From positions 7,440,381 to 7,504,380 of the forward strand of contig JABAKD010000011.1 in the NCBI GenBank assembly GCA_012845835.1: DNA of 64,000 nucleotides. Reading direction: 5' to 3'. This document shows, one piece after another, positions 23,201 to 35,890 of the stretch. The notes under the pieces were generated by a model. That model saw only the letters and a list, made by a program, of their open reading frames with translations, made no database searches and was not told the origin of the DNA. The stretch comes from Undaria pinnatifida (taxonomy: Eukaryota; Sar; Phaeophyceae; Laminariales; Alariaceae). A program made the position numbers and the translations under genes. The first letter of the stretch is position 1, and each line of letters begins with the position of its first letter.

Positions 23201-25559
23201 AAGGTCCTCTAGTCTAATGAAGTATTATCATGTTATTGTTGTAGTAGATGACGTACGCGTATTTATACCCATAAACACCAACACAACAATCACACAAAGC
23301 AAAGCCACACTCAGTTGGACACTCGAAAGGACTCGAACAGAGCAGCAGTAGTAGCAGCAGCAACAGCATGCAAGCAGAGCAAAGCAGGAGGACCTTTCCC
23401 CGTTCCTCCATGGGTTGTCTTCATGTGATGCCGCACTGCCTTTTGCCCATATCATGTCGAGTTTCGAAATACCTGAACGTACATACACAGTCAGACTGAA
23501 TGCGAGCAAATGGCGCAATGTGTGCGTAGGTTTGCTGCCAGCACTGACGAAGCACGGGTTAGTCGTTCCGTGCACACGCCACCTGAGATGCTGATGCTAG
23601 AAGTCCGCTCGCTGCGGGCTAGTGGTGTTGGGCATCGTCGTCTGCTGTCAGCTTCTGGCGCTAAAAGCCAGTCTGCTTGGGCTAGTCGTAGCGGTCACCT
23701 TGCTCAATAGATTGGTTGTGTTTATACCTCGACCCAGCTCGACAAAATGAGTGACATATGCTTGGCTTTACATTATGATCAAAATGCGAGTAGATACCTT
23801 GATTCATCACGGCAAACCCTAGCTCATTAGCTGCAAGGGGATTGAATGCTGCGCATTATATGACCGGCTACAACGACGTTTTTTTGGTATCCAGTATCCT
23901 GTTCATCGTATTGTGACGGTACGGCAACACGCGGTTCTTGCTATTACAAGCGATTTCAAGGACGAGGAATCTGCTGTGAATAGAGGTACCTATCCCTAAC
24001 AGGACCCCTCGATGGAAGAGTTGACGCTGATCGACAGCGATGACACGCCCAAACTTCTAGCGATGGAACGCACTTGGCGTACGTCTTAGCTCTGGTCATC
24101 GGCTAACCCCCCCCCGTCTGCCTCGTCGATGAAAACACGAAAACACGGCGTCTTTCGAGTCGTTCTACGGTAGCCCCCCCAATTTTTCTTTAACGAAATC
24201 GCCGGTTTCAAAACCAGCTCCCGGTTGTATCGCCCGAAATGCGGTGTCCCTCGACACCCCGACGTCATCCATCGACATACCTTTACACACAGGAGAATAT
24301 ATGCGTACTTTTTTTTCAACGGAATTTTTTCCTTGTGTCGAGCAGCCGTGAAACGTTCGTTAAAGAAATATTGCTGGTTTTTGAGGGGGCTATCGTAGAA
24401 ACATCCGTTCCATCCTGGCGTTGTAAGGATACGACGGCCTATGGTTTTTAGACTACGGTCGTGCATGGCCGTGCATGTTGTGAGTGCACCCCCCTCGTTC
24501 ATGAGGCAAGATGAACTCGCTGGTGCCTGGTGAATAACACGTCTCGTCCAAGACACTCAATAACAGTTCGTCTACGTCCAAAAATGACACCTGTCGAATG
24601 TTCTTGCCGGCAAAACTCTGCGCCATTTGTTCTTGAAGGACGGGAATTGAAAATCGGTGTTCGTCAAGATACTGTTTTAGCTACTGAAATGTTATTTGCG
24701 GCATTGGTTATTGGGCATGTATACTAATAGGTATCTACAAGTAAAAATCAACTATGTGCCAAAAAAACATCCAACCATAAATATATTGCCAACGCAAGAT
24801 ATAATATTATTTGCTGGCGTAAACCGTACAAACATGATCCACTCAGTCTTGTCTTATAGCACGACAGCAAAAAAAAACAGTGCCAAAATCAGCTGCAACT
24901 GAACTGCGAACATCAGATGGTGAGCTGAAGGTCCGACTTGACCGTACGACCTGCGGGATGGAGATGGATGAAGGGATGGATGGCGTTATCCCTCGCCAGG
25001 GGTTTCACCCAGCACCCGCCCCATCCGTCCTCTCTTCGCCACTCAGCTCCGGTTAAACCGATGGCCCTCCTCCGTCCTGCTCTAGTATCACCACCACCAA
25101 GAGCACATAGCTGCTGTGAGCGCGTACACAAACACTTCCTCTTTTCTATCACACCGTGATCCAAGGCCGTGGTACTACATACCCATTGCGCGATTAAAGT
25201 TACAGCAATAGTAGCAGTTATCTCTGTCGCTGTCCTGCACTAAAACAGTCGCCACAACAATCGTGTATCGACTCTATAAGCCGTACAAAACACAGCCGCA
25301 GCCCAAGCTAGCGTTACAAAAGTAACAGCACTTCGAGTAGCACTACTACCGCAACCGCACTAGCACCGCAGCACCAGTAGGGCTGGCGCTACAGCAGCGG
25401 CAGAACAGCACTAAAAAAGCAGCAGCGGAAGTAGCTCAAGACCGCAGCAACAACTTCAAGCAGCAACAGTACAGACAGCGACCGCTAGCAGCAACAGCTA
25501 TGATAGCAGCAGCCACAATCAGCGGCTAGCAGCCACAATCAGCGGCTAGCAGCCAGCAA
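20260..25559. other. Intergenic region with several dispersed repeats
   Basis: No gene was recognised. Copies of a short dispersed repeat with the core CGTGGGTGCAGTTCTAA lie at 20298-20370 and 21640-21710. About 22060-22255 is a minus-strand copy of the 200 bp repeat also at 10857 and 34450. About 22255-22330 resembles a tRNA-derived SINE head. An isolated exon-like stretch at 21373-21465 (a CAG acceptor directly before an ATG, then about 30 codons and a GTAAGG donor) could not be tied to any gene. 25508-25556 has two and a half copies of a 20 bp unit. Confidence 0.45.
21811..21965 (+). repeat. 83 bp direct tandem repeat, two copies
   Basis: The two units start at 21811 and 21894. Both contain TTTGATCATTTATG and GAAGCCCCTTTCGGGCCACG. 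They differ at a few positions. Confidence 0.85.
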
Positions 25560-28500
25560 TCACCCCATGCCGTCCGTCTGGAGCAGCTCCACAAGCGCTT
25601 CGGACAACTTCGAGCTCGCCACATCCAACCTCGGGTCCTGAATCTTCTCCCACAGCATCTCATCCAGCCGCTGTCGCAACTTGTTTACCAGCGCCGCAAT
25701 TCGCCCGATCGCCTCGAACCGGACCCAATCATCAACCGCGATCCGCCCTAGCCCAGCCTGGACCGAGACCTGACCACCAAACAGGAGTACCGCGTACGGG
25801 GACACTTCCGTACAGTCGCGCACAAACACCCGGCTCGTGTGCACCCTCTCGTGGTACACCAGCCACGGGCACGACCAGTCATTCGTCTTGAAGTTGATCG
25901 AGGAAGGGTGGATAAACACCTCGTCATCCTTACGAGGGTCGGACTCCGGCCCACGGCTCCGAGTGAAAAACTGGAACTCTTGGGCCATGTGCCGGACGGA
26001 AACGGCGCCCACGCCGACAAGGTCGATGAACTTCTCCATCGGCCGCTGGACGCGCATCACGCGCGGGTACAGGCCGGCACACACGGCCGCCTTTACGGCG
26101 CGCCAGCTCTTCGCCTGCGCGTTCACGCTCGCGCGCGGATCGAACGCCGCGTGTGAGCTCGAGATGAACCCGATGTCCGCCAGCGCCTGGGCCAGCTGCT
26201 TGCGCACCTCCCCCAGCTCTCGCATGCGCTCAAAGTTGATCCCATTCTCCACGCAGAAAGTCCTCTTCGCCCTGTCTCCGCCTCCGCCCCCCCACCGGCC
26301 ACCCCCCCCGTTCTCCCCCCGCCCGCCTCCACCCCCACTGTCTCCCGCAGCCTCCCACTCCGATACAGCAACAGCTAGGAGGGTGTGGTCGCTTCGACCG
26401 CCCCCGGCCGCGGCCATGCGTTTTTTCGCCGCGTCGGTTGCCTCACGCTTTGCCGGGTCGCCCGAAGATAAGAAAGGCGAGCGGCAGCTAAGGCCAGCGG
26501 CAATGGAGAGGAGAGGTGACAGACAGCCGAGGACGGCACCGTAGATGAGCATCTTCCCCACCTGTACGGGACACGGTAGTGCCGCCAAATTCCAGCCCAA
26601 GGGCGTGAGCTCCTGGGAGGGGGAGCGCGGGCGGAATGAAAAAACGGTGGGTGGGTGGCGAACGACGACGAAAAAACGCGGGGAATGGGGGGCAATGGGA
26701 AGGGGGATAGGGGATTTTAGATCAGGCACACAGACGTAAAGGTCCTACCAAACGGAGACAATCTACCACGGATACTGGTACCAAACAAACAAAACCTTAC
26801 AGCGCTGCCCCGTCCTCCGATCCCTCCCATACGGGCGCTGCCCACCAACACCAACCCCAACACCACCACAACAACAGCAACACCATCAACACAACAACGA
26901 CAACAACACCAACAACGCCAACACAGTCAATAGCAACGACACTATAATAAAAAACACCGACACTCTCACCACCGCCACCAACAACGGAAAAAAAAGCGAT
27001 GGGGGAGAAACACACCATCCTAAAACAAAACGCGTTCTTCGGCATGGCCCTCTTCACATTCTTCGGCATGGCCCTCTTCACACTCTCCACTGCCCCCCGC
27101 CTCCCTCCCCCCAAAAAATCACTCACCGCGCCTTCTCCGAGCGCCTTGAGGTCCGTAAGTGTGTCCACCGCATCCTGCACCGCCTTCTTATCAGGCGGAT
27201 CCAACGCCCGTGCCAGCACCACTGAAGGGTGATCCTCCACCCCGAGGGCCTTAATTTGTAGCACCAGGTGGTCCAGAGGCACTCGCCTAATCTCGGGCGT
27301 GCCGTGAATCGGAAGCTTGTTGAACGTCTTCCTCCGGATAAGTTTGAACGAGACGCCGTCGCGGACGCGTCCCGCGCGCCCTTTACGCTGGGTGAGGGAG
27401 TCCTGGCTCGCCCAAGACTCTTGCAGGCGGGGCATCTGGCGGGCAACGTCGTATCCCATTTCCTTAACGCGGCAGCTGTCGACGACAACAGTAACATCTG
27501 GGATGGTGATACTCGTTTCGGCGATGTTGGTGCTCACCACTACCTTCCGGATGCCCCTCGGGGGGGGGTCGAACACCGCGCGCTGCTTGTGCGGCGGTAA
27601 GGACCCGTGCAGCGGGAGCACCTGCAAATGCTGCCCCCCCTCCGTAGCGTGCTCTAACTCGCGGCACAGCCTGTCGATCTCCATCGTACCCGGCATGAAC
27701 ACCAGCACGGAACCGCTGCTACCACCACCGCCACCATTACCACCGAGCTCTCCACCTCTATCCTCGTCCTCGTCGCGAAAGCCGAGATGGCGCTCGCCCT
27801 GCGGACTAATAGAAAACAGGATCAGCGACACCAACAACCCATAGTCAAGGTGATCTTCATCCACGCGGTCCATGTCCAACCCCCCCGCTCCCCGCTCCCG
27901 CTGCGCCAGGTCATCATCGTCATCGTCATCCTCCTCTACCTCCACCTCCTCCTCCCCGTCTCCACCGCTACCAGGGGGTGTACCTGGAACCATCCCTGAG
28001 GCACCAGCACCACCGCCAGGAGAAACATCCCCATTGCTCCCAGCGGTGGGATTCTTCCTCTTGAGGTGGGGGCGGTGCCCCGTCACAGAGAGGGCGTCCT
28101 CCAGGTAGAGGTCGCGCACGGGGAACGTCCTCCCCGGGATGTGCAGGACAGGCGTTTTCCCGCCGGGGAGACCGGGGATTCCCGCGAAGTAAGCGGCGAA
28201 TCTGGCTGTGTCCAGCGTGGCACTCATGAGAATCACCTTAAGCTTCGGTCTGATTTCGGGGGTATCAGGGGTATCAGGGGAGGAGGGGAGGGGCGAACTC
28301 ATTGCTGCCTGCTCTTGTTATTTGACCATTGACCATGCACCCCTTTCGACACGAAGCACCGTTCCAACTCCTAATAGAAGCACCTCCAACAATTGGGCTA
28401 GAAGCACCTCCAACATTTGAGCGCTACTACGTTTTTTCCATATATAAAGCAGTACATTAAAAAATATATATTATCGTCTCCCCTTCCTCTTTGGTGGCCA

Positions 28501-31500
28501 CCATCTATCTAGAGGGGATGCGCCAGACTCACAGGGCCGTCATTTACTGGCGTCACACTATTTGATCTGCAGTCCCAAAACGGGTAAAAAAAACGGTTAC
28601 TGGCGCGCTCACTCACCGCTTCGGGAGAATGCCGATCAGCAGCGCCAACAAAAAGTCCGCATCCAAATGCCTCTCGTGCACCTCGTCCACTACCAGATGC
28701 GACAGCTCGTCCAGGTGAGGGTCTCCCTGCATACGACGCAAGAGCAACCCCGTCGTGCAGAACAGCAGCCGCGTGTCCGCCCCAGCCTTGCTCTCCCCCC
28801 TAATCTTATACCCCACGCCCATGCCCACTTTCTCGCAGCGCTCGTCCGCGACACGCTGGGCAACCCCGACCGCCGCAATCCTCCGCGGCTGCGTCACCAA
28901 CACCCGGAACTCATCCGGGCCCGTCCCTTCCTCCCACTCTTCCAGCAAAAACTGCGGAATCTGGGTGGTCTTCCCGCAGCCGGTCTCTCCCGAGACAAGC
29001 ACCACCTGGCTCCGCCGCGCCATCCCCAGGAATTCCGCCTTCGCCTTCGCCGCTGGCAGCCCCCCCCGATCCCGTTTCCGTCGCTCGAACTCCGTCGACG
29101 CTTCCACGCGTTCCCTTCCGCGCTTCCGTTCTGACGGCGGCAGCCCCCCCCCCCCGCCTCTACCCTGACCTTGTCGATACTGCTGCTGCCTTCCCCCTCC
29201 TCTGCCTACTCTTCTGCCTTCTTCCCCCCCAATCCCACCCCTCCGCCCTTCCCCACCTGCCCGCCAGTTACCGCTACCACTGCTACCACCACCACCGCTA
29301 CCACCGCCACCGCCGGACCACAGCGGCTCCGTCCCAGGAAGCTGAGGCCGCACAACACCGCGACTACTCCCCCCACCCCGACTGCCACCACTTGACGCAT
29401 CTCCTCCTTCCGCCCTCACAGCAGCAGCCGCAGCTAATGCCTTCGAGGTCGCCACCGCTGCCGCCGCGGCACTCTTCCTCCTCGCCGCTCTCCCGGTCTG
29501 CGGGAGGGCCAACATTCCCGGTAGCTCATCCAGAGCCCACACCAAAATATCATAAATCGCGGGGTTTCCAACGAAAGAGGCCGCGCGGCGGGACAGGGCT
29601 TCCTGCGCCGCGTGCAGGAGCCCTGCCGCGTGCAGCTCGGGACCGCGGACTAGCGCGACAGGGGCGGCCTCTGCGGGGTATCCCCCCACGCCGCCGGCCC
29701 GGAGGATCCACACGTCAAGCCATGCCTCAGTCGGTACGGAGGCTAGGTTGGTCAAGTCGAACGTCAAAAGGTAGGCCCCCTGTTTACATCCAAGATTTCG
29801 ATCGAATATCAAATGACCAAGTCACGTCATGTCATGTGTTTTCGAACAAAGCGAATACGTTGACAAGGCGGCCGCGGGGGAGTGGGGGGGGGGGGGGGGG
29901 GGGGGGGCATGCGGGGGGAAGAGGGGAGGGGGGGGGGTACACAGCGACGAAGAGACGTAAGGGGGGGCACACGGTGGAGAAGGGGGACGGATGGAAGGGG
30001 TGGAACGTGGCGTGGTGGCAAGGGGGTTGGTTAGTTCCAAGCCGTTCAAGGAGAGAACTGCGAGAAAGGAATCAATCGATCTACCAACATTCCACAACCA
30101 CCCCAGCCAAAGATGGGCAACAGCGCGGGGGCGGTACCATGAGAGGACAACGCCAGGTACCGCAAAAATGGCCGAACTCCAACTGTAAGCTGTGCCCTCA
30201 AAAACGTGGGTGAGCAGTTGTAAATTGGTTAAGCCTGATACTGCGCAATGTAACAATTCTATTTCCAAGGTCCCTGATCCCAAAAACGCGGGTGCAACCC
30301 TCCTAGGACTTCAAAGGGCAACTGCGCCAAAACAAAATACGACTACGAACAGCACCCGCCCCACAAAGCAGACCGGGCTTGCTCGCAACGGAGCCCATGA
30401 TTGATCACGCAGCAGCTCGAGCTAGCTCACGACGATTCCAGGCGACTTGCTGGTCGGTAAGCACGTTGCGTTTAGTATAATACCAAAGCGCCAAAATATA
30501 GGATTGAAGCGTGTAAAACCAAGCCCCAAACTATAAGATTAAAAATCAAGCCCAAAAATGTAAGATTAAAGACCAAGTCCCAAATGAAGGGCTACTACTT
30601 GTCAGGTCACAAAAAAATCACAAACCCCACGCGCCCAATCAAATCACCTCAGGCATGCCCGGGGCAATCGTCACCGCGTCGTCGTAGATAGCCTTCAGCG
30701 ACATGACCTCTTCCTCCGTCGACTCCCGCCCCTCCTCCTCCGTCTGCACTTCCGCAGATAGCGCTGCGCCTGCGCCGCCACGACGTTTTCTCTCCGACTC
30801 GATAGCCGCAGCCATGCCTTTGGCGATTACCTCCAGCGGGCCAAGCATCTGCTCGTCTAACGTTCCACTATCCTTGGCACCCCCTCCTCCGCCTCCACTC
30901 CCGCCAGCTCCTCCAGCAGCCGCAATAGCCCTAGCCACTTCAGAGTGACCGAAACCATACCTCAACAACTTACCTTCTACAGAGTCCCCAGACTCCTCGC
31001 CTCCACCACCAACACCAACAACCTCCTTAGCTTCTATCCCCTGCGCGTCACCGCGCGATGTTCCGAAGTCTTGGCCAGGTCGAATGACGTCGAGGTTTTT
31101 GCCTCGAGGGTCGAAGCCCTTCGGTAGCTCATCCTCCTCTAGGTGCAGGCACAACCACTCTAGGAGAGCGTCTGACCGTTGTCGGGGAGTCTCGCCGTCC
31201 ATCGCTGGGCAGGCGACTAGCGCTCTGCGATAGACATCCACAGCGAGCCGGTGGGGGGGAGGAAGGGACGGGTGCACGGACAAGGAGGAAGAAGAGATGA
31301 AGGACATAGTGGAGGAGCAGGAGGAGGAGAAGGGGGGGGGGGGGGGCTAAGTCAGTTAGTTGGCACACTTCACCACCCAGCTAATGACTTGCCGTCGCGA
31401 AGTCTAGCAAACTCACGGTGCTACCTACACCGCAAGCTGTACCGTCCTACACCCGCCCTACCTCAGCACATCGTCCGCTGTAAACCCCATGCTCTGCACG

Positions 31501-34113
31501 ATTTCCAATGCCGCGAGGTCGGTGCCCTCCAGCCCGTCGAGGGTTAGGCCGTGGTGCTCTGCGCCGCCGTCCCTGTGTCGCTCGCGCTCCTCAGTTAGCC
31601 CCAGGGCTTCTTCCAGGAGACGCCGGATTCGACCGCTCATCATCACCTGTTTTGTTGTTTTAGTGGTTGGACGCAGGATCGGGGAGTAAGCAATTGCAAC
31701 AAAAAGAAAAACGCAAACACAATAAAACAGTTCACACCCTATCGGTGGTGGCGGCGGCTGGGGGGGGGTTCCCACGCGTGCCATCAACATTCGAAAGACG
31801 CGGCCCCTTCCGAACCCCAACAAAACAAAACGGATGCCGCTGTGGCCATCCGAGCAAGGACGCAAGGTGTCCTCTTGTCAATTGTGGTAACCGGTGCGTC
31901 GCTAGACCAGTCGTAGTACGCTGCATACGACTATGCGTTGTATGAGCGTAAAATGTGCTGTATGCGCGTGTGTGGGTTATTACGCGGGTATGTGCTATAT
32001 GCACCTGTGTGATGTATGCGCGCATGTGGTGCATCATGCGCGTATGTGCTACTGCTGTATACGCGTATCATATATACTGCTGTACCAGGTATGCAAGGAC
32101 CTTCGGGATGTGGTTGGCTTGAGATCTCGAGGGGTGCCGCAAGTTGAAAAGAGGGGGGAAACTCTTGAAACCTACTTGAGAAAAAAAATAGCCACCGGTC
32201 AAGCAACCCGGTAAGTAACACTGACCAACCCAAACGAGTGTATTTCTTGAGTCATCCCGCGCTAGGGCTGCAGCAGCAGATTCTAAGAAGTTTCTGAGCT
32301 CCTAACGCGAGTAGCTCAATAGCTTCCCCGAAACATGGCTTCGAAGATATTCGTTCGAGCAACCCGATCAACATTCTATGCGCTAGCGTCCTACAACAAA
32401 TGCGCTCGAAAAATGATCATGCTAACCGATAGTTCCACACTTGAGTAGCTCCACCGGTAACGTATACCTTTTTTTGGCCAAAAAAATGCAACCCAACGGT
32501 GGGGTTACTCGTTTAGTCTAAACCTACATGATGCACCTGGTGTACACGTGGGTGCTGTATGCACACATGCGTTGCATGCCCGTATAAACGTCATGTACTA
32601 ACGTATGCGCCGTACGGGTGCAGGCGCTGAACGCGCGCACGCACTACTGTATGCGCGTGTAAACACCGTGCCAAAGGTGCCACAGCACGCGACTATCATG
32701 ACAAGTCACCTTCATGTCTGTGTTCGAACGCGCACGAGCCTCGGCCTTGCGCCTGCGGTCCTTGGTGACCTTCTCCTTCTCCGCCCTGGCCTTGTCAGCT
32801 TCGAACCTGGACATGTACTCGCCGTCCGCCTATTGGCCGATTTTACGCACCCCGGGTGGCGGGACGAATCAAAAGCCGGCGCGACCAGGGAACAGCGAAA
32901 CAGATAGAAGCTGTCGTTAGGAATCCACGCAGCAGAATAATTGTAACTGTCGTCAAGTTGTGTGCGTTGGTGTACGGCGGACGCTTCGGGAAACTCGAAA
33001 GGGTTCCCCATCGGTTGGCGTCGCCAAATATAGAAACACACTCGCTCGCAACAAAGAACAGGTATGGAGCGAATTGAGCAGCCTCGTACGCCGGCATAGC
33101 GGCTGACGCCAACAAATCAAAAAAGGGCCAGCGCTAGGGCTGTGAGCTGGCTCATGATAAGGCGCCACCTAAACCTTTGCTGGCTAGGCATTACAGCTAG
33201 TTGCGCGCGGTGGGTGCTGCTTCTTTGCATCTGGCTGGCGCGTTAGTCGCTCGACTTGAGGTGTTTACAATAAAGGAGACAAGGTCATTAATAGCTGGCT
33301 TTCACGCCGCTACACAACCAATCACTAGCCGTGACATCCAGCCAACTCTATCTTCCCCTCTTGTCAATCTGGACCTCTCTCTTCCTCTCTCCCTGTCTCC
33401 CACCTATCCACCCACCTTCCCTCGCTCCCCCCCTCCCTCCTTTCGACTCCATGATCGCTGTGCAAAGTTACGGACAAGCACCGTCGTAACCCTTCTCTCC
33501 AACCCCACCCAACTACAGCGCAGCACATCACAGCTACACGCACCTTCAACACAACGGCTGCCGGGCCTTCCGCAGACCTACGGATAGCATCGTTCTTCTT
33601 CTTTTGCTGCAGGTCAACATGCCGCCAACCAAGGCGTTGGGTCCGAGGCAAAAACGGGGGGGGGTTAGGGAGAAGAAAGAAGGCGAGGAGAAGGGTCGGG
33701 CAAAAGCACAAAGGAGCATTGCTTGATCTGCGCGAGAAGAACAACACCTTATACTATTATACTGTATCCGTTAAACCATGCATAAAATAGAATAGCGACA
33801 CCAGAATGCCGAGAAGAACAGGTAGAATAAACATAACCGTGGAACTGTTTTCAAGCCAACAATCGTCGTCAGTGAAAGGAACCCCCTCCCACCCTCTCAA
33901 CCTCCCGCCATGCCACACCGGCGGCCGCCGCCGCTGCCACCGCTGCCGTCTGCTACAAGCAACGCACGGCAAGCATCGCACAACAGCGTACACAGCGCAA
34001 ACAAACAAGCAAGCCAACCAACCAGCCAGTAAAATAAACAACAACGCATAAAAGCGAGCAAGCCAGCCAACAAGCAAACAACAACGCCAACATCTCAAGC
34101 AAAGGTTGTGCAA

Positions 34114-34171
<58 letters not shown>

Positions 34172-35848
34172 AAGCAACCTCCCGCACCTCTTCCTCCTTC
34201 TCAACGGATGCCCCCCACATGGAGTCTCCAAGGGTAGCGCTCGCCTTAGCCGCGACCTTCTTCGCCTCCTTCTCTTCCTGAGCCTTGTCTTCTCGCGCCT
34301 TCTTCGCCTTCTCCCACCTGTCACCGCATAGAAACACGTACATAAAAAAGTATACAAATAAGAAACTGCTATCAATACCTAACAAACAAGCACACGCAGA
34401 ACAAAAACATGAAGCCGAATGCCTCGGTAGGGTGAAGACAAACGCTACGCTAGAGGTGCACCATTTTTCATCTGGGATCCCTCACTTGAGGCGTTCTGTA
34501 CCTCATCTTAAAACCGATTTTGACAAAACTGAAGTTTCAACCCGATGAACAATCCCGTGGCCTAGGTACATATTCAAGTCAAATTTCGAAACAAGAATCG
34601 TTATATTCCGACGATTTTGGGTTAAGGAGCCCCGTCATTCAGAAAAAAAAAAAAAATCCGTCCAAAAGTGCCACCTCTATCGTAGCCCACAATATTTTGC
34701 TGGGATCCCTTACTTGAGGAGATCTACACCTCACCCAAACACAAACATTGAGAAAAACAAAAGAAAGTGCAACCCGGTGAAAAAATCCAATGCCCTAGTC
34801 TAGGTATACAACGAACAATATTGCATTAACAATAAATGACCTTTAGACCACGCATCGCACCGCACCGCGCCACGCCCTACCGTACCTTGCCAGTGGACGC
34901 TTGTCTTCCCCCTTCATCTCTGCCACGCTCTGCAGCCAGGTGGTCCTGCGTCACAACCAAACAGGAGGTAAGGGGGGGGAGAGGCAACGGAAGGGTCGCA
35001 GAGATGTCAGAGGCGGGAGGGCTGGGTTGGATCGCGTGCCACGTACAAACCCGCCAGTGACATCTCTGCTACCCGCTAAAATATTGCTGACTTGCACATA
35101 CCAGGTGCAAACCCGAGCACGCAATGAAGCACATACTCGCACTACCCCCGCCCCTCCACCCCTCCCGACCCCCTTTCTCCCACCGTCCCAAAAGCCTTAC
35201 TTGTAGGGCTCCGGCAGCTTTCTTTCGAGCGGCTGGTCCTCCTGCAGCTTCAGCAGCGCCAAGAGCGCCGCGTGCTCCCTCCCCTGCGCCGCCGTATGGA
35301 ACGACTCTGTGGGGCAGAAGACCATGTCTTTGGCGCTGTTTTTGCGGTCAGGGAGGACGATGCGGAAGCGGAACAGCTCCTGCTCTCGCCCCGAAGAGAC
35401 CGTAAGCAACAGCGACAGCGATGGCGACGACGACCAACAGTGCTAGTGTTCAAGACTTGACCAGCTTCGACACAATGGCTGATGGTCCACACTATAAAAC
35501 TCGAAGTAACATCTTCAAGAAGCGTCAGTGTTTATGACTTGACCAGCTTGGACACAACGGCTGATAGTCCACACTATACACCTCCAAGTTACATATTTAC
35601 ATTCCTATATAGACTAGACACTTTTCCCAGGCGGTCTGGATTAGGGTTAGGGTTAGCGAAACAGCTCCTGCGATTGCATCCCCGAAATATCGTACGCGAT
35701 AGAGATGGCAAACGCAACCGGCGGCGACCACTGGTGCTCACGACGCGGCCAGCTTCGATCGACAAAATGATATTCCCAAGTTACGTACTTCGTTTCCGAG
35801 GAAAGTCCCAAGGGATCGAACTTAGGGTTAGGGTTTACCGTAAGCGAA

Positions 35849-35890
<42 letters not shown>
